A stretch of 64,000 nucleotides of DNA, taken from Poa pratensis. Taxonomy: Eukaryota > Streptophyta > Magnoliopsida > Poales > Poaceae. This document shows positions 10,966 to 22,900 of this stretch, one piece after another (positions within the stretch are counted from its first letter, which is position 1; the number at the start of each line of letters is the position of its first letter). Location: positions 61,557,833 through 61,621,832 of the forward strand of contig CAMZMU010000063.1 of assembly GCA_947311845.1 (NCBI GenBank), in the 5' to 3' direction. The notes beneath the pieces were generated by a model. It saw only the letters and a program-made list of their open reading frames with translations. It did no database searches and was not told where the DNA came from. The translations under genes and the position numbers were made by a program.

Positions 10966-11756
10966 CTATGCGATAGGCAGACTCGACGACACTTTGACTG
11001 TCTTGTTTGCGTCCGTCGGGTGGACCTGATGAGTTGTTGTGTCGTCAGTCGTGTTGAAGGCGGCGTCCTTGGCTTGCTTCTTGCGTGGCGGGAAGATGGT
11101 TTTGTCGTTGTCGACTGCCATCGCCTCGAAGTGCTCTTCCATTCCGAAGAACTCGGAGATCTTGCTGAACTCGCGGTCGCAGCTGTTGGAGCGGTCGAAG
11201 TCGCCGTGCACCGTGATGACGCCCTTGGGTCCAGGCATCTTGAGCATGAGGTAGGCGTAGTGAGGTACCGCCATGAATCTGGCAAAGGTTGGGCGCCCGA
11301 GTATCGCGTGGTACTGCGACTTCCAGTCGACTACCTCGAAGTCGATCGACTCCCTCTTGAAGTTTTCGGGTGTGCCGAAGATGACGTCGAGTGTGATCGT
11401 TCCCATGGGCGTGACTGCTTGCCCTGGTACTATGCCATGGAAGGTGGTCTCTGATGCCGCAAGTTTGTCGTTGGCCTGTTTATCCTTCTGAGGGTGTCGG
11501 CAAAGATGATGTTGATGCCGCTGCCTCCGTCCATGAACACCTTTTTCAGGGTGTAATCTCCGATCAGAGCTTCGACTACCAGAGCGGCGTGCCCGGGTCG
11601 TGGTACTGCAGGCGGGTGATCTGCTCTGGAGAACGTGATTGGTGTCTCTGACCCTCTCAGGTAGTCGGGTACTGCAGGTGGACAGGTGATGGCCTGGAAA
11701 ACTTGGCGAGTGATGATCTTCTGGGTCCTGTTTGAGGGGCGCCCCTTCTGTATCAT
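10966..11756 (-). pseudogene. Protease region of pol
   Basis: The minus strand encodes an aspartic protease-like motif KVFMDGGSGINIIFADTL (usual plant Ty3 form D-x-G-S) followed by the common linker SQYHAILGRPTF. A frame change falls between the two near 11420. The segment sits between gag and reverse transcriptase, as expected for Ty3 elements. The protease would cut the gag-pol polyprotein. Confidence 0.75.
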
Positions 11757-13047
11757 GTTGAGTTGTCCGCGTGCCGCTGGATATGCGTCATGGACCCTGG
11801 TGGGGCATCTTGCTGCGGCTGCTGCTGCTGTGGAAAGGCTCCCGCCGCCTGTGCTGGATTAGCGACTGCGGGTGCGGGTGCTGCCTGGATGGCCAGCTGC
11901 GCGCTGGCTGCGCTGCGGGTGCTGGAGTGACTATCTTCTGCATGGCTTCGTATATCTTGCGTGCCTTTCGACAGTCCTTCAACAGGTGGTTGGATCCCCA
12001 CTTGCCCGTTTCCGGGTTCCTGAACATGTGGTGCCTGCAGGGTTGTTCCAGCTCTTCCGCTGGGCTTAGTGTGCGTTTCTGCCACTCGCGTTTATGGCCT
12101 CCGTCGCTGCGGTAGCTGCTGCCGCCGCTTCGGTTGTATTGCCCTGGCTGTATTGGCGACTCTGGTCACCGCCGCTTCGACTGTACTGTACATGGCTGTA
12201 TTGGCGACTGCTGTCGCGCGCTTCATCCTCACGGGGGGTTTGGAATCCCGCCGCTACTAACTCGATTGAGTCGTTGCCGTTGTAACGCGGCTTCTTCTTG
12301 TGGCGTCCTTCTCGCCAGTTGCTTGGTCCGGCTTCGTCCTTCGGGGAGTAGCGTGAACTATCGCGGACCGAGTCCTCTCCGTCTGCCCACTGGTTGGCTA
12401 TCTTCATGACCTCGATCATGTTTTCGGCCGGAGCCTACCAAACTCCTCGCGGAGGTCGCGGCGGGAGACGCCGTGCATGAAGGCATCCATCACTCGGTCC
12501 TCCGAGGCGGTCTCCATGGTGTTGCGGAGCAGGGTCCAACGCTGGATGTACGACCGGAGCGGCTCGTCTCGTCCTTGCTTGCATGCTTGTAGCTCGACGA
12601 AAGTCGTCGGTCTCGAGTACGTCCCCAGGAAGCTCTTAACGAAGGCCTCCGCGAACTCGTCCCACGTCCTGAAGGCGTTCTTGGGTTGAGTGTTTAGCCA
12701 CCCGCGTGCAGAGCCCGTGAGCATCAGCTGGATGTACTGCATGGCCGTAGTCGAAGTACCGCCCTGGCAACTGCAGGCTATGAGGTAGTCTTCTAGCCAG
12801 AGTCTCGGGTCCTGCTTCCCGTCGTACTTGACTGCTTCTGCCGTGAGCTTGAAGCCCTTGGGCATTCTTGTGTCGCGGATGTTGAAGCTGAAGCATGCGG
12901 CGCCGCATGGCTCGAAGTCGCCGTCATTGCGGTCGTCAGTATTGGGCGTGCTGACCGTCCGCTGGGTGCGGCTGCGGTCCACCGTCCTCTGTGTGATGAC
13001 GTTGCGGAGGTCTTCGCCTGGCTGCGGTTGTCGCAGTTGTCTTGCCG
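11753..13047 (-). pseudogene. gag, capsid and C-terminal part
   Basis: The minus strand shows the retrotransposon gag domain: WLEDYLIACSCQGGTSTTAM, ARGWLNTQPKNAFRTWDEF, FVKSFLGTYSRP and LRSYIQRWTLLRNT. A basic region (HKKKPRYNG) and an imperfect zinc-knuckle-like stretch (CRHHMFRNPE, then HLLKDCRKA) follow in shifted frames near 12420 and 12060. Gag forms the particle shell. The N-terminal half of this gag lies at 24241-25508, displaced by the nested element. Confidence 0.82.
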
Positions 13048-16000
13048 CTCCACAGGTTCTGGCTGGGCTACTGATCCTAGCACGCTCTTGCTTCAAATCC
13101 TTCCTAAGGTGGAAGATGAATCCTCGACAAAACCTGGCCACAATCACAAGGCCCGTGAGTACATTTGTATGCACTCAGCAAGAATCGCCACTTACTACAA
13201 ACATTCCAACAATCATGCAGCAAGGTATACACTGGATATAAAATCCTATAACATGGCAAGGTGTAATCTAGATACATGATATAAAAGTAGCATGGCATTG
13301 ACAACCAAACATGTCATAAGCAAGCAATGGGGTTATCACCAGTACAGAGTCCAAGCCAGGTGGGGTTGGATCGTATACTGGCAATCAAACAAAGAGATTA
13401 CTTGTGACGAGTAAACGAGTACACCGGTTGGTACCCAGTCTTATAATTACTCATGTCAACACAATCAGGCTTCCAAGCCTCTAGCCACCTCTGGCTATCA
13501 ATCCAGCCAACTCTGGCTATCAATCCAGCCAACTCTGGCTATCTCCCGGGTATGCACGGTTGATGTTGGCTCTGGCCTAACTATAGGCTTCCAACGCATC
13601 ACACCGCCATCCCATTCACCTCACAAGTAACATTACCTGCATCATCTTATTGTTCATTTAGTGAGATCAGGTCGTTCATTAATTCTTTTCAAACAAATCT
13701 TAAGTTTAACCTCCGGACACGACGAGGACACACAGTGTGACCGACACTGAACTGTTGTTCCATATCCCAGGAACAAGGCTAGCTGGCTAGGTTGATGCTC
13801 TCGAGAGTTTGCTTTACCACCTATCGGAATGCACCCCACTCAGCCGACACTTCAGGTTTATCACGCCCAAAGTCGTACTAAGCAAAATACACTCACATGA
13901 CGGTCCACCTGTTAATACACACTCCTGCACCACCCTATGCGCGTGGCACAACGGGCAAGTAAATCCGGCACATCCCCCGGCGCGACCGGGTATGCCTAGC
14001 TCCGGACTCCCTATCACAGTCGAACCCGTGCCTGTCTACCTCTACCCTCGGACAGCGCAACCGAACGACTGCGCCCAATGGATGGCACAAAAGGGGCTCA
14101 ACAACCTACTAGGTCACGGTTTCCATGGGACAACGGTGGTATCGCATGCAAGGGTTCAGATTAGTGGCACTATGAACGGACCTTATCGCTGTTTGGAGGG
14201 GTGTTTCATTTAATCAAGTTTCATCACAACAAGTTCCAAAACAGAGGATTAGTCCAGCATAATAATCACGACATCAATATCATATATCAACAATAACAAG
14301 GCATTAGCAACATAATGCTTGCATGTATAGATATCAACACAACAATAATAATAATACCCGGGTGACTGTGGCGGGAGACCCGGCCGGTGTCACTCGGGGT
14401 TAGTGTTCACAGAATAATCGCATAATGTTTCAAACGGATGACGGTGGCGGGAGACCCGGCCGGTGTCACCGTAAAAGAATGAACCGAAAAGCACTCATAA
14501 AAATGAGAGAGCATCCATTCCACTCGAGGGTTACCCCGACGTGGTGTCAGCAATCTCGGCAATAAGAACCAAATGGAAAGTCAGCTCCCAGCGTCGCAGT
14601 CCGGAGGGTCTATGCCAACCATATTTGACGGAGGGACAAGGCAAATAACTCTTTTGGCGAATGCCCCCAACTCCGAGGATCATAAGACGACATTCGTCCG
14701 CTCCTCACCTCGGCGAAGAAGAAGAAGCAAACAAAGCCCCGCAAGCGCGAGACGCACAGTTGTAATATTTTCCCCCATTCCTTCGACTGAGGCGGTTCCT
14801 CCGGCCATCGTCTAGGGAACGGGAGTGATGTGCATACAAGCAATTATAAGGTAATGCCATAATTTAAAATTCAACATGATATACATACAACAATACAAGG
14901 CTCATATAAAATATGGACAACATACAGACTTGCAATGATAATAGCAGACAGACATAACAATATAAAAGAAGACAGACATAACACCCGGCATGGTATTAAG
15001 CAATCAAACAAACAAGCATTGCAGGATGGCTCGTAGCAAGTGGTTAGCTTGCCTGCGAAGACGGGGATCCATTGGGCTTGGAGAGGTCGGGTTGGTTCCG
15101 CGGCGTAGGGCAGCGATAGCCCCGTTCCACGGACTCCGGAATGCCCGTACAAAAGGGCACCTCATAGAAGTATTTTGGAATGAGATGAAATCAGTACCAC
15201 CGGAAAGAGCTCATCAAGACAAAGATTTAGAAATTTGAATCACCGAAAACGGACTTACGGTTCAAAAGTTGTGGCCGTTTGAAAATCGGTCCAGCAGGGA
15301 AAAGAAAAAAGTTCCGCGAAAAAAAACCAGAACGGGCCGGAAATGGGCCAAGGCTGCGCGCTGCGCGTGCGCCAGCGCGGCCTGGGCCGAGAGCAGGCCG
15401 TGGCTGCTGCTGTGCCTGCTGGGCTGGGCCAAAAAAACGATTCGGGAGGGAAAAAAAACAGAAAAAAAACAGGGAGATCGATCCTGCCTTTCTTCCTCCC
15501 TGGAACACGCACTGGAAGGGAGCAGGGATGGCCGGGGACGGCCGGGGAGCGCGCCGGGAGGCCGGCCAGCGGCGGGGACCGGCTCGAGATGGTGGACCGC
15601 GGCCAAGGGAGGTGGAATGGAGGGCGGGGGTGGCCTTCCCCAAGCTTTTTCGAGCTCCGGCCATGGTGGCCATGGTGGAGGATTTTGGAGGTCTTCCCCT
15701 CACGTTCCTGCACTGAACGAGAAGGGCAGGGGGAGAGAATGAGGAGTGGCTTGGGTTCGCTCGGGGGCTGCTGGGATGGCTTAATATAGAGGGGAAGGAG
15801 GGGAAATAGGTGGTGGCCGGTGCTGCCATTAATGGCCTCCGAGGTCACCCATGACGTTTTCCCTCCACAGGGAGGAGATAAGTACGGCGCTGGTCCGAGC
15901 CAGGGGAGCAGGAGAGGGCTGGGTCACGGCCGGGTTGGGCTGGAACGCGGGAACAGCAGGGGGAGCCGGAGGAGCAGTGCGGCGGCGCTGTTTGGCACGG

Positions 16001-17045
16001 CTATGCCGGTGGTGATCACGCCAGAGGGCATGCCAACATCGGCATCGCGATGATTCTCTCATCCCAGGGCTCTAGAAGGAAAACTAACCATGTCACCTCG
16101 CGCCAAATTCGATTCCCAACGACTTTGCTGACCAAAGTTTCTGCAAATTTGCAAGTTGGTGCGACTACAATTTTTGAAATACAGCACTGGTCCATTTTGA
16201 AAACTGATGTTTGGAGAGGCAAACCATTTTAGGTTTGAACAAGACTTGGTCCAGAGGTGTAGGATCTCCTAGTGCTTGCATCTAGGTGCTCACTTCCCAC
16301 AACAAAAATCATTTGGTGTGTTTTGGAACACAAATAGGTTTTAGGGCAGAAACTTGCACAGGGAAAAAGTCCAACATTTTCCTAGCAAGGTGCCAAATAT
16401 TTTTGCATAAATGGGTTACATACAGCTTAGGGATCATCCCCTAATTTTCTTAGAATTTTTGAAGACATAAAAATAGGGGTTCCTTTGGAAATTGCAAAAA
16501 GGCATGAAAGGGCATTACAAAGGAAGTATCTCAAATATTGCTCAAATGAGGTTGGGGCAATGGAGTGAAATGTTCAGGAGGTGAAATCATGCACCTTCCC
16601 AAAATGGCATAATTTCTGGAGGAGTGTAAGGTGTCTAGCTAATTTCTGGATCAGAAATGGCATTTTGGAAAATAATGTCTAACTTGGAAATATTGCATTG
16701 GAGTATGCAATATTTTTGCATGGGATGTCTTTATATGGATCTGGGAGTCCTCTGGTATTTTTAGTGGAATTTACCTGGCTATGGAAATAGGTTCCCTTTT
16801 GTGGGTGGAGGAAAAGGGTTTAAACGGTTCGATAGTCGGGGCTAGAGTTTTCGAGAAAAAACTTAGGCAACAAAATTACCACGGGCTTTGGAGGGGTTCA
16901 TGGATCACCGGGGAAATTTTGAGAGGCAATTCCAAAGTCAAATCGTCCCCAAAGGATTTGAAGAAACATTTAGGAAAACAGAAAAAAGTTTTTCAGGCGT
17001 CAGAAAACACCGCTAAAATCAGGTTCGAATTTTCGGGGTGTTACA
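13048..17045 (-). repeat. 3' LTR of the nested element, truncated at its end
   Basis: It aligns with 20238-24240 but lacks the equivalent of 19989-20237. It contains a triplicated 25-bp CTCTGGCTATCAATCCAGCCA-like segment near 13485-13550 and a GC-rich block at 15340-15750 whose open frames on both strands are not taken as genes. Confidence 0.9.
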
Positions 17046-17060
17046 GACCTTCCCCCCTTA
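17046..17060 (-). other. Polypurine tract of the nested element
   Basis: The minus-strand TAAGGGGGGAAGGTC directly abuts the LTR start TGTAACACCCC. The next segment (17066-17082) holds an imperfect inverted repeat around CTCGTCCTCGAG. Confidence 0.8.
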
Positions 17061-17958
17061 AAAGAAACTCGTCCTCGAGATTAAGGAGGTTATACAAGAT
17101 AATTCTTGAACGATCCATTTATACCCTATTTAAAAACTTTTTCTGCAAAATATTAGAGTTTAACATACAAGAGATTAACACTCCACAAGATTTTATTTAA
17201 AACAGTATGATATTTCTACCATACTCAATGCATTTAAAAGATGGCGTGGCAGGGGCTCACTCAATCAATCAACATAGGATCTACCACCATGGTTAAAATT
17301 AAAGCTATGGTTTTGCTCAACTCAACACAAACATGGCAAGATCAACCAAAATCTACAACCAAACTATCAACCAGCAACCAAAGATTTTTCTTGGGTAAAG
17401 AATTACCCACCATTTTATAAAACCAAATTATTGAGGGATATCCTAACCATACCCCTTGCCTAGGGTTTTGTTTTAGAAAAGCTGCATAAACATTTTCACG
17501 TTTACACAGGTTTTAGAAAACCAAAAGGTTTCTTTTTAAAAGAAAATATCCGTGTCACCAATAATTGGTTCACAGACACTGTGGGATAGGCCATTTCCCA
17601 AAATTATTTTGCAAAGATTTTCCCTAAAAGAAACACTGGAGAGACGAGGGGATGATTTTCCTGAGAAAGGGATAGAGGCACACCGTGGCTATCGGCTTAC
17701 TCGCTGACATGTGGGACCGGGGTCCACCTGGCAGTCTCCTTCTTCCTTTCTCTCTTCTTCTTCCTCGTTCCCTCTCACTCTGTACACGGCGGTTCCCAGT
17801 GCGCGGAGCACTCCACTGCGGCACTGCTGCGCGTGCGGTCCGTCGACGTCGCGGCCATCACGGCTTTGGGGAACATGTCCTCGATGGTTTCGCGCCACCG
17901 CTCGCGATGCTTTCTCTTTTCCCGCGTGCGGTGTCGAGGAGCGGCGTCCGAGCTCCAG

Positions 17959-17967
17959 CTATAAACC
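17959..17967 (+). promoter_or_regulatory. TATA box for the antisense ORF in the nested element
   Basis: CTATAAACC lies about 40 bp upstream of ATG 18005 on the plus strand, leaving room for a short pyrimidine-rich leader (TTTCTTCTTTCATCG). It faces opposite to retrotransposon transcription. Function inferred from position. Confidence 0.45.
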
Positions 17968-18004
17968 AGATATCTCTGAAATCCTTTCTTCTTTCATCGC
18001 AACC

Positions 18005-18376
18005 ATGGGCTTCGTTCGAGATTTCTTCAGAGCCTATGTCGAGATCATGGAGGATGGGGACTTCCTCTTGCGTGTTGCTGCCTTGGTGTTCTTCGTGGTC
18101 TTGGTTCCGATGGTGGGAGCACTGTTGTTCGCGACGGTGGTCCTCCTGATCTTCGGCCTGTGCAACTGGTGGTCTGGCGCTGGTGCTGATGCTGCGGCGG
18201 AGGAGCAGGCTGCGGCGGAGGGGCAGGCTGCGCCGCCGGTTGCTGAGGTGGCCGCTCTTCCAGCTGGAGGTGAGCCAGCCGCTCGAGCCGTCCGTCGCCG
18301 TCGCGCGGCTCGCGACTCGGCTTCGGGTGAGCCAGGCTCATCTTCTAGCAATGCCCCTGAGATTGAGAGGGAGTAG
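18005..18376 (+). CDS. Antisense ORF: small membrane-hairpin protein (123 aa), family unknown
   Basis: The start CAACCATGGGC is a strong plant context, preceded by a TATA box at a suitable distance; the frame stays open to TAG 18374-18376. The protein begins MGFVRDFFRAYVEIMED. About residues 21-54 form a long hydrophobic stretch (LLRVAALVFFVVLVPM, then ALLFATVVLLIFGLCNWW), long enough for two closely packed or one long membrane helix. An Ala/Glu-rich segment, an Arg cluster (AVRRRRAARD) and a Ser-rich acidic tail follow. I recognise no family. The frame also extends upstream of the ATG to 17711 without a stop, but that part is low-complexity and lacks the promoter logic. It is encoded opposite to the element's own transcript, between the PPT and the sense ORF. 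Expression is unproven. Confidence 0.5.
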   Translation: MGFVRDFFRAYVEIMEDGDFLLRVAALVFFVVLVPMVGALLFATVVLLIFGLCNWWSGAGADAAAEEQAAAEGQAAPPVAEVAALPAGGEPAARAVRRRRAARDSASGEPGSSSSNAPEIERE

Positions 18377-18873
18377 AATTTCTGGGGTGCCTTCGCATCT
18401 GCACTGAGTTAGTTGTAGTGTTCTATGTTGGAGTAGAACTTGTATCCTTTGATTCTGTAATTTCCCTTCTGTACTGAACTTAGTAGATGTATCCAATTTG
18501 TCTCCTCTGATGAACTGGAACAAGATTTTCATTTCTGAACTTTTCTCAGCTGCAACAAACCTGGTCTTGCAGCACAGATAGAGTTGCAGAGGTACTAGCA
18601 TACAGATAGAAGAACTTGCTGCACTGAGAAAATATCTTTTAGAAAATTAATCCTGCATTTTATGGCCCAAAGCATTTGCAGGAGGGTGGCATAACATCTC
18701 AACCATAATGGTTAACAAGAGAATTAGAACACCAAGTTTTATTCGGGCTGATTCAACATCATCCAGAAAGCATACAACAAACTTACATTACAAGCTAACA
18801 CAAGAAAACAAACAACCTCGCTGATTCTCCCCTACCAACACACAAGCGCCACTCGGGCTAACTAAACAGGGTT

Positions 18874-19637
18874 CTACTCAGCTTGACAGCCTCTGGTAGT
18901 CGGGGGAGCGCGGCCGAGACGAAGAGTGGTGTCCACATCTCCATCTTCCGCGGGGTGAGGAATCGCAGGCACGCCTCCGAGGATCATACCTCGCTCTTGG
19001 GGGTGCTGCTGAACTCGAGCTAGCGCTTGCGCCACAGATGCATCAAGACCGTGTTCCAGCAAATCATCTGGGAACGGGGTCCTGTGCCCTGAGCTTGCCC
19101 ATGGGCGGGGGTAGGTTGGTTCCTTGCTCGACTCAGTTGCATGCGAGCAATACCAAGGTTGCGCCTTGTGGACATGAGTTCCTCCATCAGAGAATGGCTG
19201 AGCCTTGTCATTGCACCTCCGTAGGTGGCCAGGGTGATTACGGCAGGGTCAACTTCTTCTCCAATGGGAGTTTGGATAGCATCCGCACCATGCTGGGGTC
19301 TGGCTGGGAGAAGGTGGAAAGCTCGACTTTTCGCCATTGCCGGTTCCGAGTACCGCAGGCGAACGAGACCTTCCCAGGCTGCTACCTGGATGGCTTGAGC
19401 AAGAGTGGCCATGCTCCTACCTTGGATCAGGTAAGATGGACTTGTGCCCAATGCACATGAGCCGACATGCACGTATGCTCGAAAATCACTCCCGGCAGGC
19501 GAGAGTGAGTTCTCGAGCACCACGTATCGAGGGCGAGCAGGCCTACCAAGAAGAACACAGACGGCCTTCCAAAGCATCAGTGGAAATCCGCCATGATCCT
19601 CGGCAGTGGTCTCTAGGACGATCTTGGGGTTCGCCAT
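18874..19637 (-). pseudogene. Sense ORF in the gag position of the nested element, family unknown, frameshifted
   Basis: ATG at 19637 opens a 205-codon frame that stops at 19020, beginning about 340 bp after the primer-binding site, where gag would start. It reads MANPKIVLETTAEDHGGF, then RPARPRYVVLENSLSP, SDFRAYVHVGSCALG and SYLIQGRSMATLAQAIQV. No gag, zinc-knuckle or enzyme motif is visible. A second frame continues (LLEHGLDASVAQALARVQQH) down to 18874, so a single-base indel near 19080 probably shortened a protein of about 250 residues. The composition is protein-like and not repetitive, suggesting past selection. It may be a protein unique to this class of element or a captured host fragment. 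Confidence 0.5.
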
Positions 19638-19976
19638 CGGATTATTTCCGGATCTGGGTGGAGGATGAGATGAGAATGCGGGATTCCTTTGCGGGATCCT
19701 GCTTCAAGAGGGTTGGGTGGCTAAGGATAGCAGGCGAGGTTGGGGATAAACAGCAGCTAGGACTGGGGTCTCTTAGAAGCTGGGTGTGTCGGCTCCTTCT
19801 CTTGGAAGAAACCGGCGAGCCTTGCTGGGTGGATTGGGTCACATCCTACTGTACCTTACTGTGGACCGACACCGGCCATGCCGGTTAGGCGGAGATGGGT
19901 TAAATCCATCGGGCTCGCTGTCGGGCAAAAGTAAGGCAGGGTTTTCCATGCTAGGGTAGTCTACAGCCAGCCTGGT

Positions 19977-19988
19977 GCTCTGATACCA
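19977..19988 (-). other. Primer-binding site of the nested element
   Basis: The minus-strand TGGTATCAGAGC, complementary to the 3' end of plant initiator methionine tRNA, lies immediately after the LTR end GACA. It fixes the LTR boundary and element orientation. Confidence 0.9.
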
Positions 19989-22900
19989 TGTCTGTGACAC
20001 CCCTCCCTGGCACATATCACCAGAGAGGCAGTCATCCCGTGCGCCATCCCAAGATAACTGGCCGCATGTCACAACAGTGTAACATATGGAAATCATTACA
20101 CAATCAGGCACATCAGTGCTACAAATGGTTTACAATGCCATCGAGGAATGACGAAATATCAATCCCAGCATGGCACGATACAGAATTTTAACTGGCAGCG
20201 GAAGACATATGAGAGGCTATGGCTTGGAGCGGCTCCACTCCACAGGTTCTGGCTGGGCTACTGATCCTAGCACGCTCTTGCTTCAAATCCTTCCTAAGGT
20301 GGAAGATGAATCCTCGACAAAACCTGGCCACAATCACAAGGCCCGTGAGTACATTTGTATGCACTCAGCAAGAATCGCCACTTACTACAAACATTCCAAC
20401 AATCATGCAGCAAGGTATACACTGGATATAAAATCCTATAACATGGCAAGGTGTAATCTAGATACATGATATAAAAGTAGCATGGCATTGACAACCAAAC
20501 ATGTCATAAGCAAGCAATGGGGTTATCACCAGTACAGAGTCCAAGCCAGGTGGGGTTGGATCGTATACTGGCAATCAAACAAAGAGATTACCTGCGACGA
20601 GTAAACGAGTACACCGGTTGGTACCCAGTCTTATAATTACTCATGTCAACACAATCAGGCTTCCAAGCCTCTAGCCACCTCTGGCTATCAATCCAGCCAA
20701 CTCTGGCTATCAATCCAGCCAACTCTGGCTATCTCCCGGGTATGCACGGTTGATGTTGGCTCTGGCCTAACTATAGGCTTCCAACGCATCACACCGCCAT
20801 CCCATTCACCTCACAAGTAACATTCCCTGCATCATCTTATTGTTCATTTAGTGAGATCAGGTCGTTCATTAATTCTTTTCAAACAAATCTTAAGTTTAAC
20901 CTCCGGACACGACGAGGACACACAGTGTGACCGACACTGAACTGTTGTTCCATATCCCAGGAACAAGGCTAGCTGGCTAGGTTGATGCTCTCGAGAGTTT
21001 GCTTTACCACCTATCGGAATGCACCCCACTCAGCCGACACTTCAGGTTTATCACGCCCAAAGTCGTACTAAGCAAAATACACTCACATGACGGTCCACCT
21101 GTTAAGACACACTCCTGCACCACCCTATGCGTGTGGCACAACGGGCAAGTAAATCCGGCACATCCCCCGGCGCGACCAGGTATGCCTAGCTCCGGACTCC
21201 CTATCACAGTCGAACCCGTGCCTGTCTACCTCTACCCTCGGACAGCGCAACCGAACGACTGCGCCCAATGGATGGCACAAAAGGGGCTCAACAACCTACT
21301 AGGTCACGGTTTCCATGGGACAACGGTGGTATCGCATGCATGGGTTCAGATTAGTGGCACTATGAACGGACCTTATCGCTGTTTGGAGGGGTGTTTCATT
21401 TAATCAAGTTTCATCACAACAAGTTCCAAAACAGAGGATTAGTCCAGCATAATAATCACGACATCAATATCATATATCAACAATAACAAAGCATTAGCAA
21501 CATAATGCTTGCACGTATAGATATCAACACAACAATAATAATAATACCCGGGTGACTGTGGCGGGAGACCCGGCCGGTGTCACTCGGGGGTTAGTGTTCA
21601 CAGAATAATCGCATAATGTTTCAAACGGATGACGGTGGCGGGAGACCCGGCCGGTGTCACCGTAAAAGAATGAACCGAAAAGCACTCATAAAAATGAGAG
21701 AGCATCCATTCCACTCGAGGGTTACCCCGACGTGGTGTCAGCAATCTCGGCAATAAGAACCAAATGGAAAGTCAGCTCCCAGCGTCGCAGTCCGGAGGGT
21801 CTATGCCAACCATATTTGACGGAGGGACAAGGCAAATAACTCTTTTGGCGAATGCCCCCAACTCCGAGGATCATAAGACGACATTCGTCCGCTCCTCACC
21901 TCGGCGAAGAAGAAGAAGCAAACAAAGCCCCGCAAGCGCGAGACGCACAGTTGTAATATTTTCCCCCATTCCTTCGACTGAGGCGGTTCCTCCGGCCATC
22001 GTCTAGGGAACGGGAGTGATGTGCATACAAGCAATTATAAGGTAATGCCATAATTTAAAATTCAACATGATATACATACAACAATAAAAGGCTCATATAA
22101 AATATGGACAACATACAGACTTGCAATGATAATAGCAGACAGACATAACAATATAAAAGAAGACAGACATAACACCCGGCATGGTATTAAGCAATCAAAC
22201 AAACAAGCATTGCAGGATGGCTCGTAGCAAGTGGTTAGCTTGCCTGCGAAGACGGGGATCCATTGGGCTTGGAGAGGTCGGGTTGGTTCCGCGGCGTAGG
22301 GCAGCGATAGCCCCGTTCCACGGACTCCGGAATGCCCGTACAAAAGGGCACCTCATAGAAGTATTTTGGAATGATATGAAATCAGTACCACCGGAAAGAG
22401 CTCGTCGAGACGAAGATTTAGAAAATTGAATCACCGAAAACGGACTTACGGTTCAAAAGTTGTGGCCGTTTGAAAATCGGTCCAGCAGGGAAAAGAAAAA
22501 AGTTCCGCGAAAAAAAAACAGAACGGGCCGGAAATGGGCCAAGGCTGCGCGCTGCGCGTGCGCCAGCGCGGCCTGGGCCGAGAGCAGGCCGTGGCTGCTG
22601 CTGTGCCTGCTGGGCTGGGCCAAAAAAACGATTCGGGAGGGAAAAAAACAGAAAAAAAACAGGGAGATCGATCCTGCCTTTCTTCCTCCCTGGAACACGC
22701 ACTGGAAGGGAGCAGGGATGGCCGGGGAAGGCCGGGGAGCGTGCCGGGAGGCCGGCCAGCGGCGGGGACCGGCTCGAGGTGGTGGACCGCGGCCAGGGGA
22801 GGTGGAATGGAGGGCGGGGGTGGCCTTCCCCAAGCTTTTTCGAGCTCCGGCCATGGTGGCCATGGTGGAGGATTTTGGAGATCTTCCCCTCACGTTCCTG

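Noticed and set aside
15227..15848. Overlapping open frames of 110-200 codons on both strands (also at 22418-23020)
   Set aside because: They lie in a GC-rich block of the nested element's LTR, open in many frames at once, low-complexity and duplicated only because the LTR is. No domain or start logic.
19974..19990. Possible tRNA gene fragments at TGGTATCAGAGC sites (also 36105 and 39639)
   Set aside because: Only the 12 bases complementary to the tRNA 3' end are present, each directly after an LTR; they are primer-binding sites.
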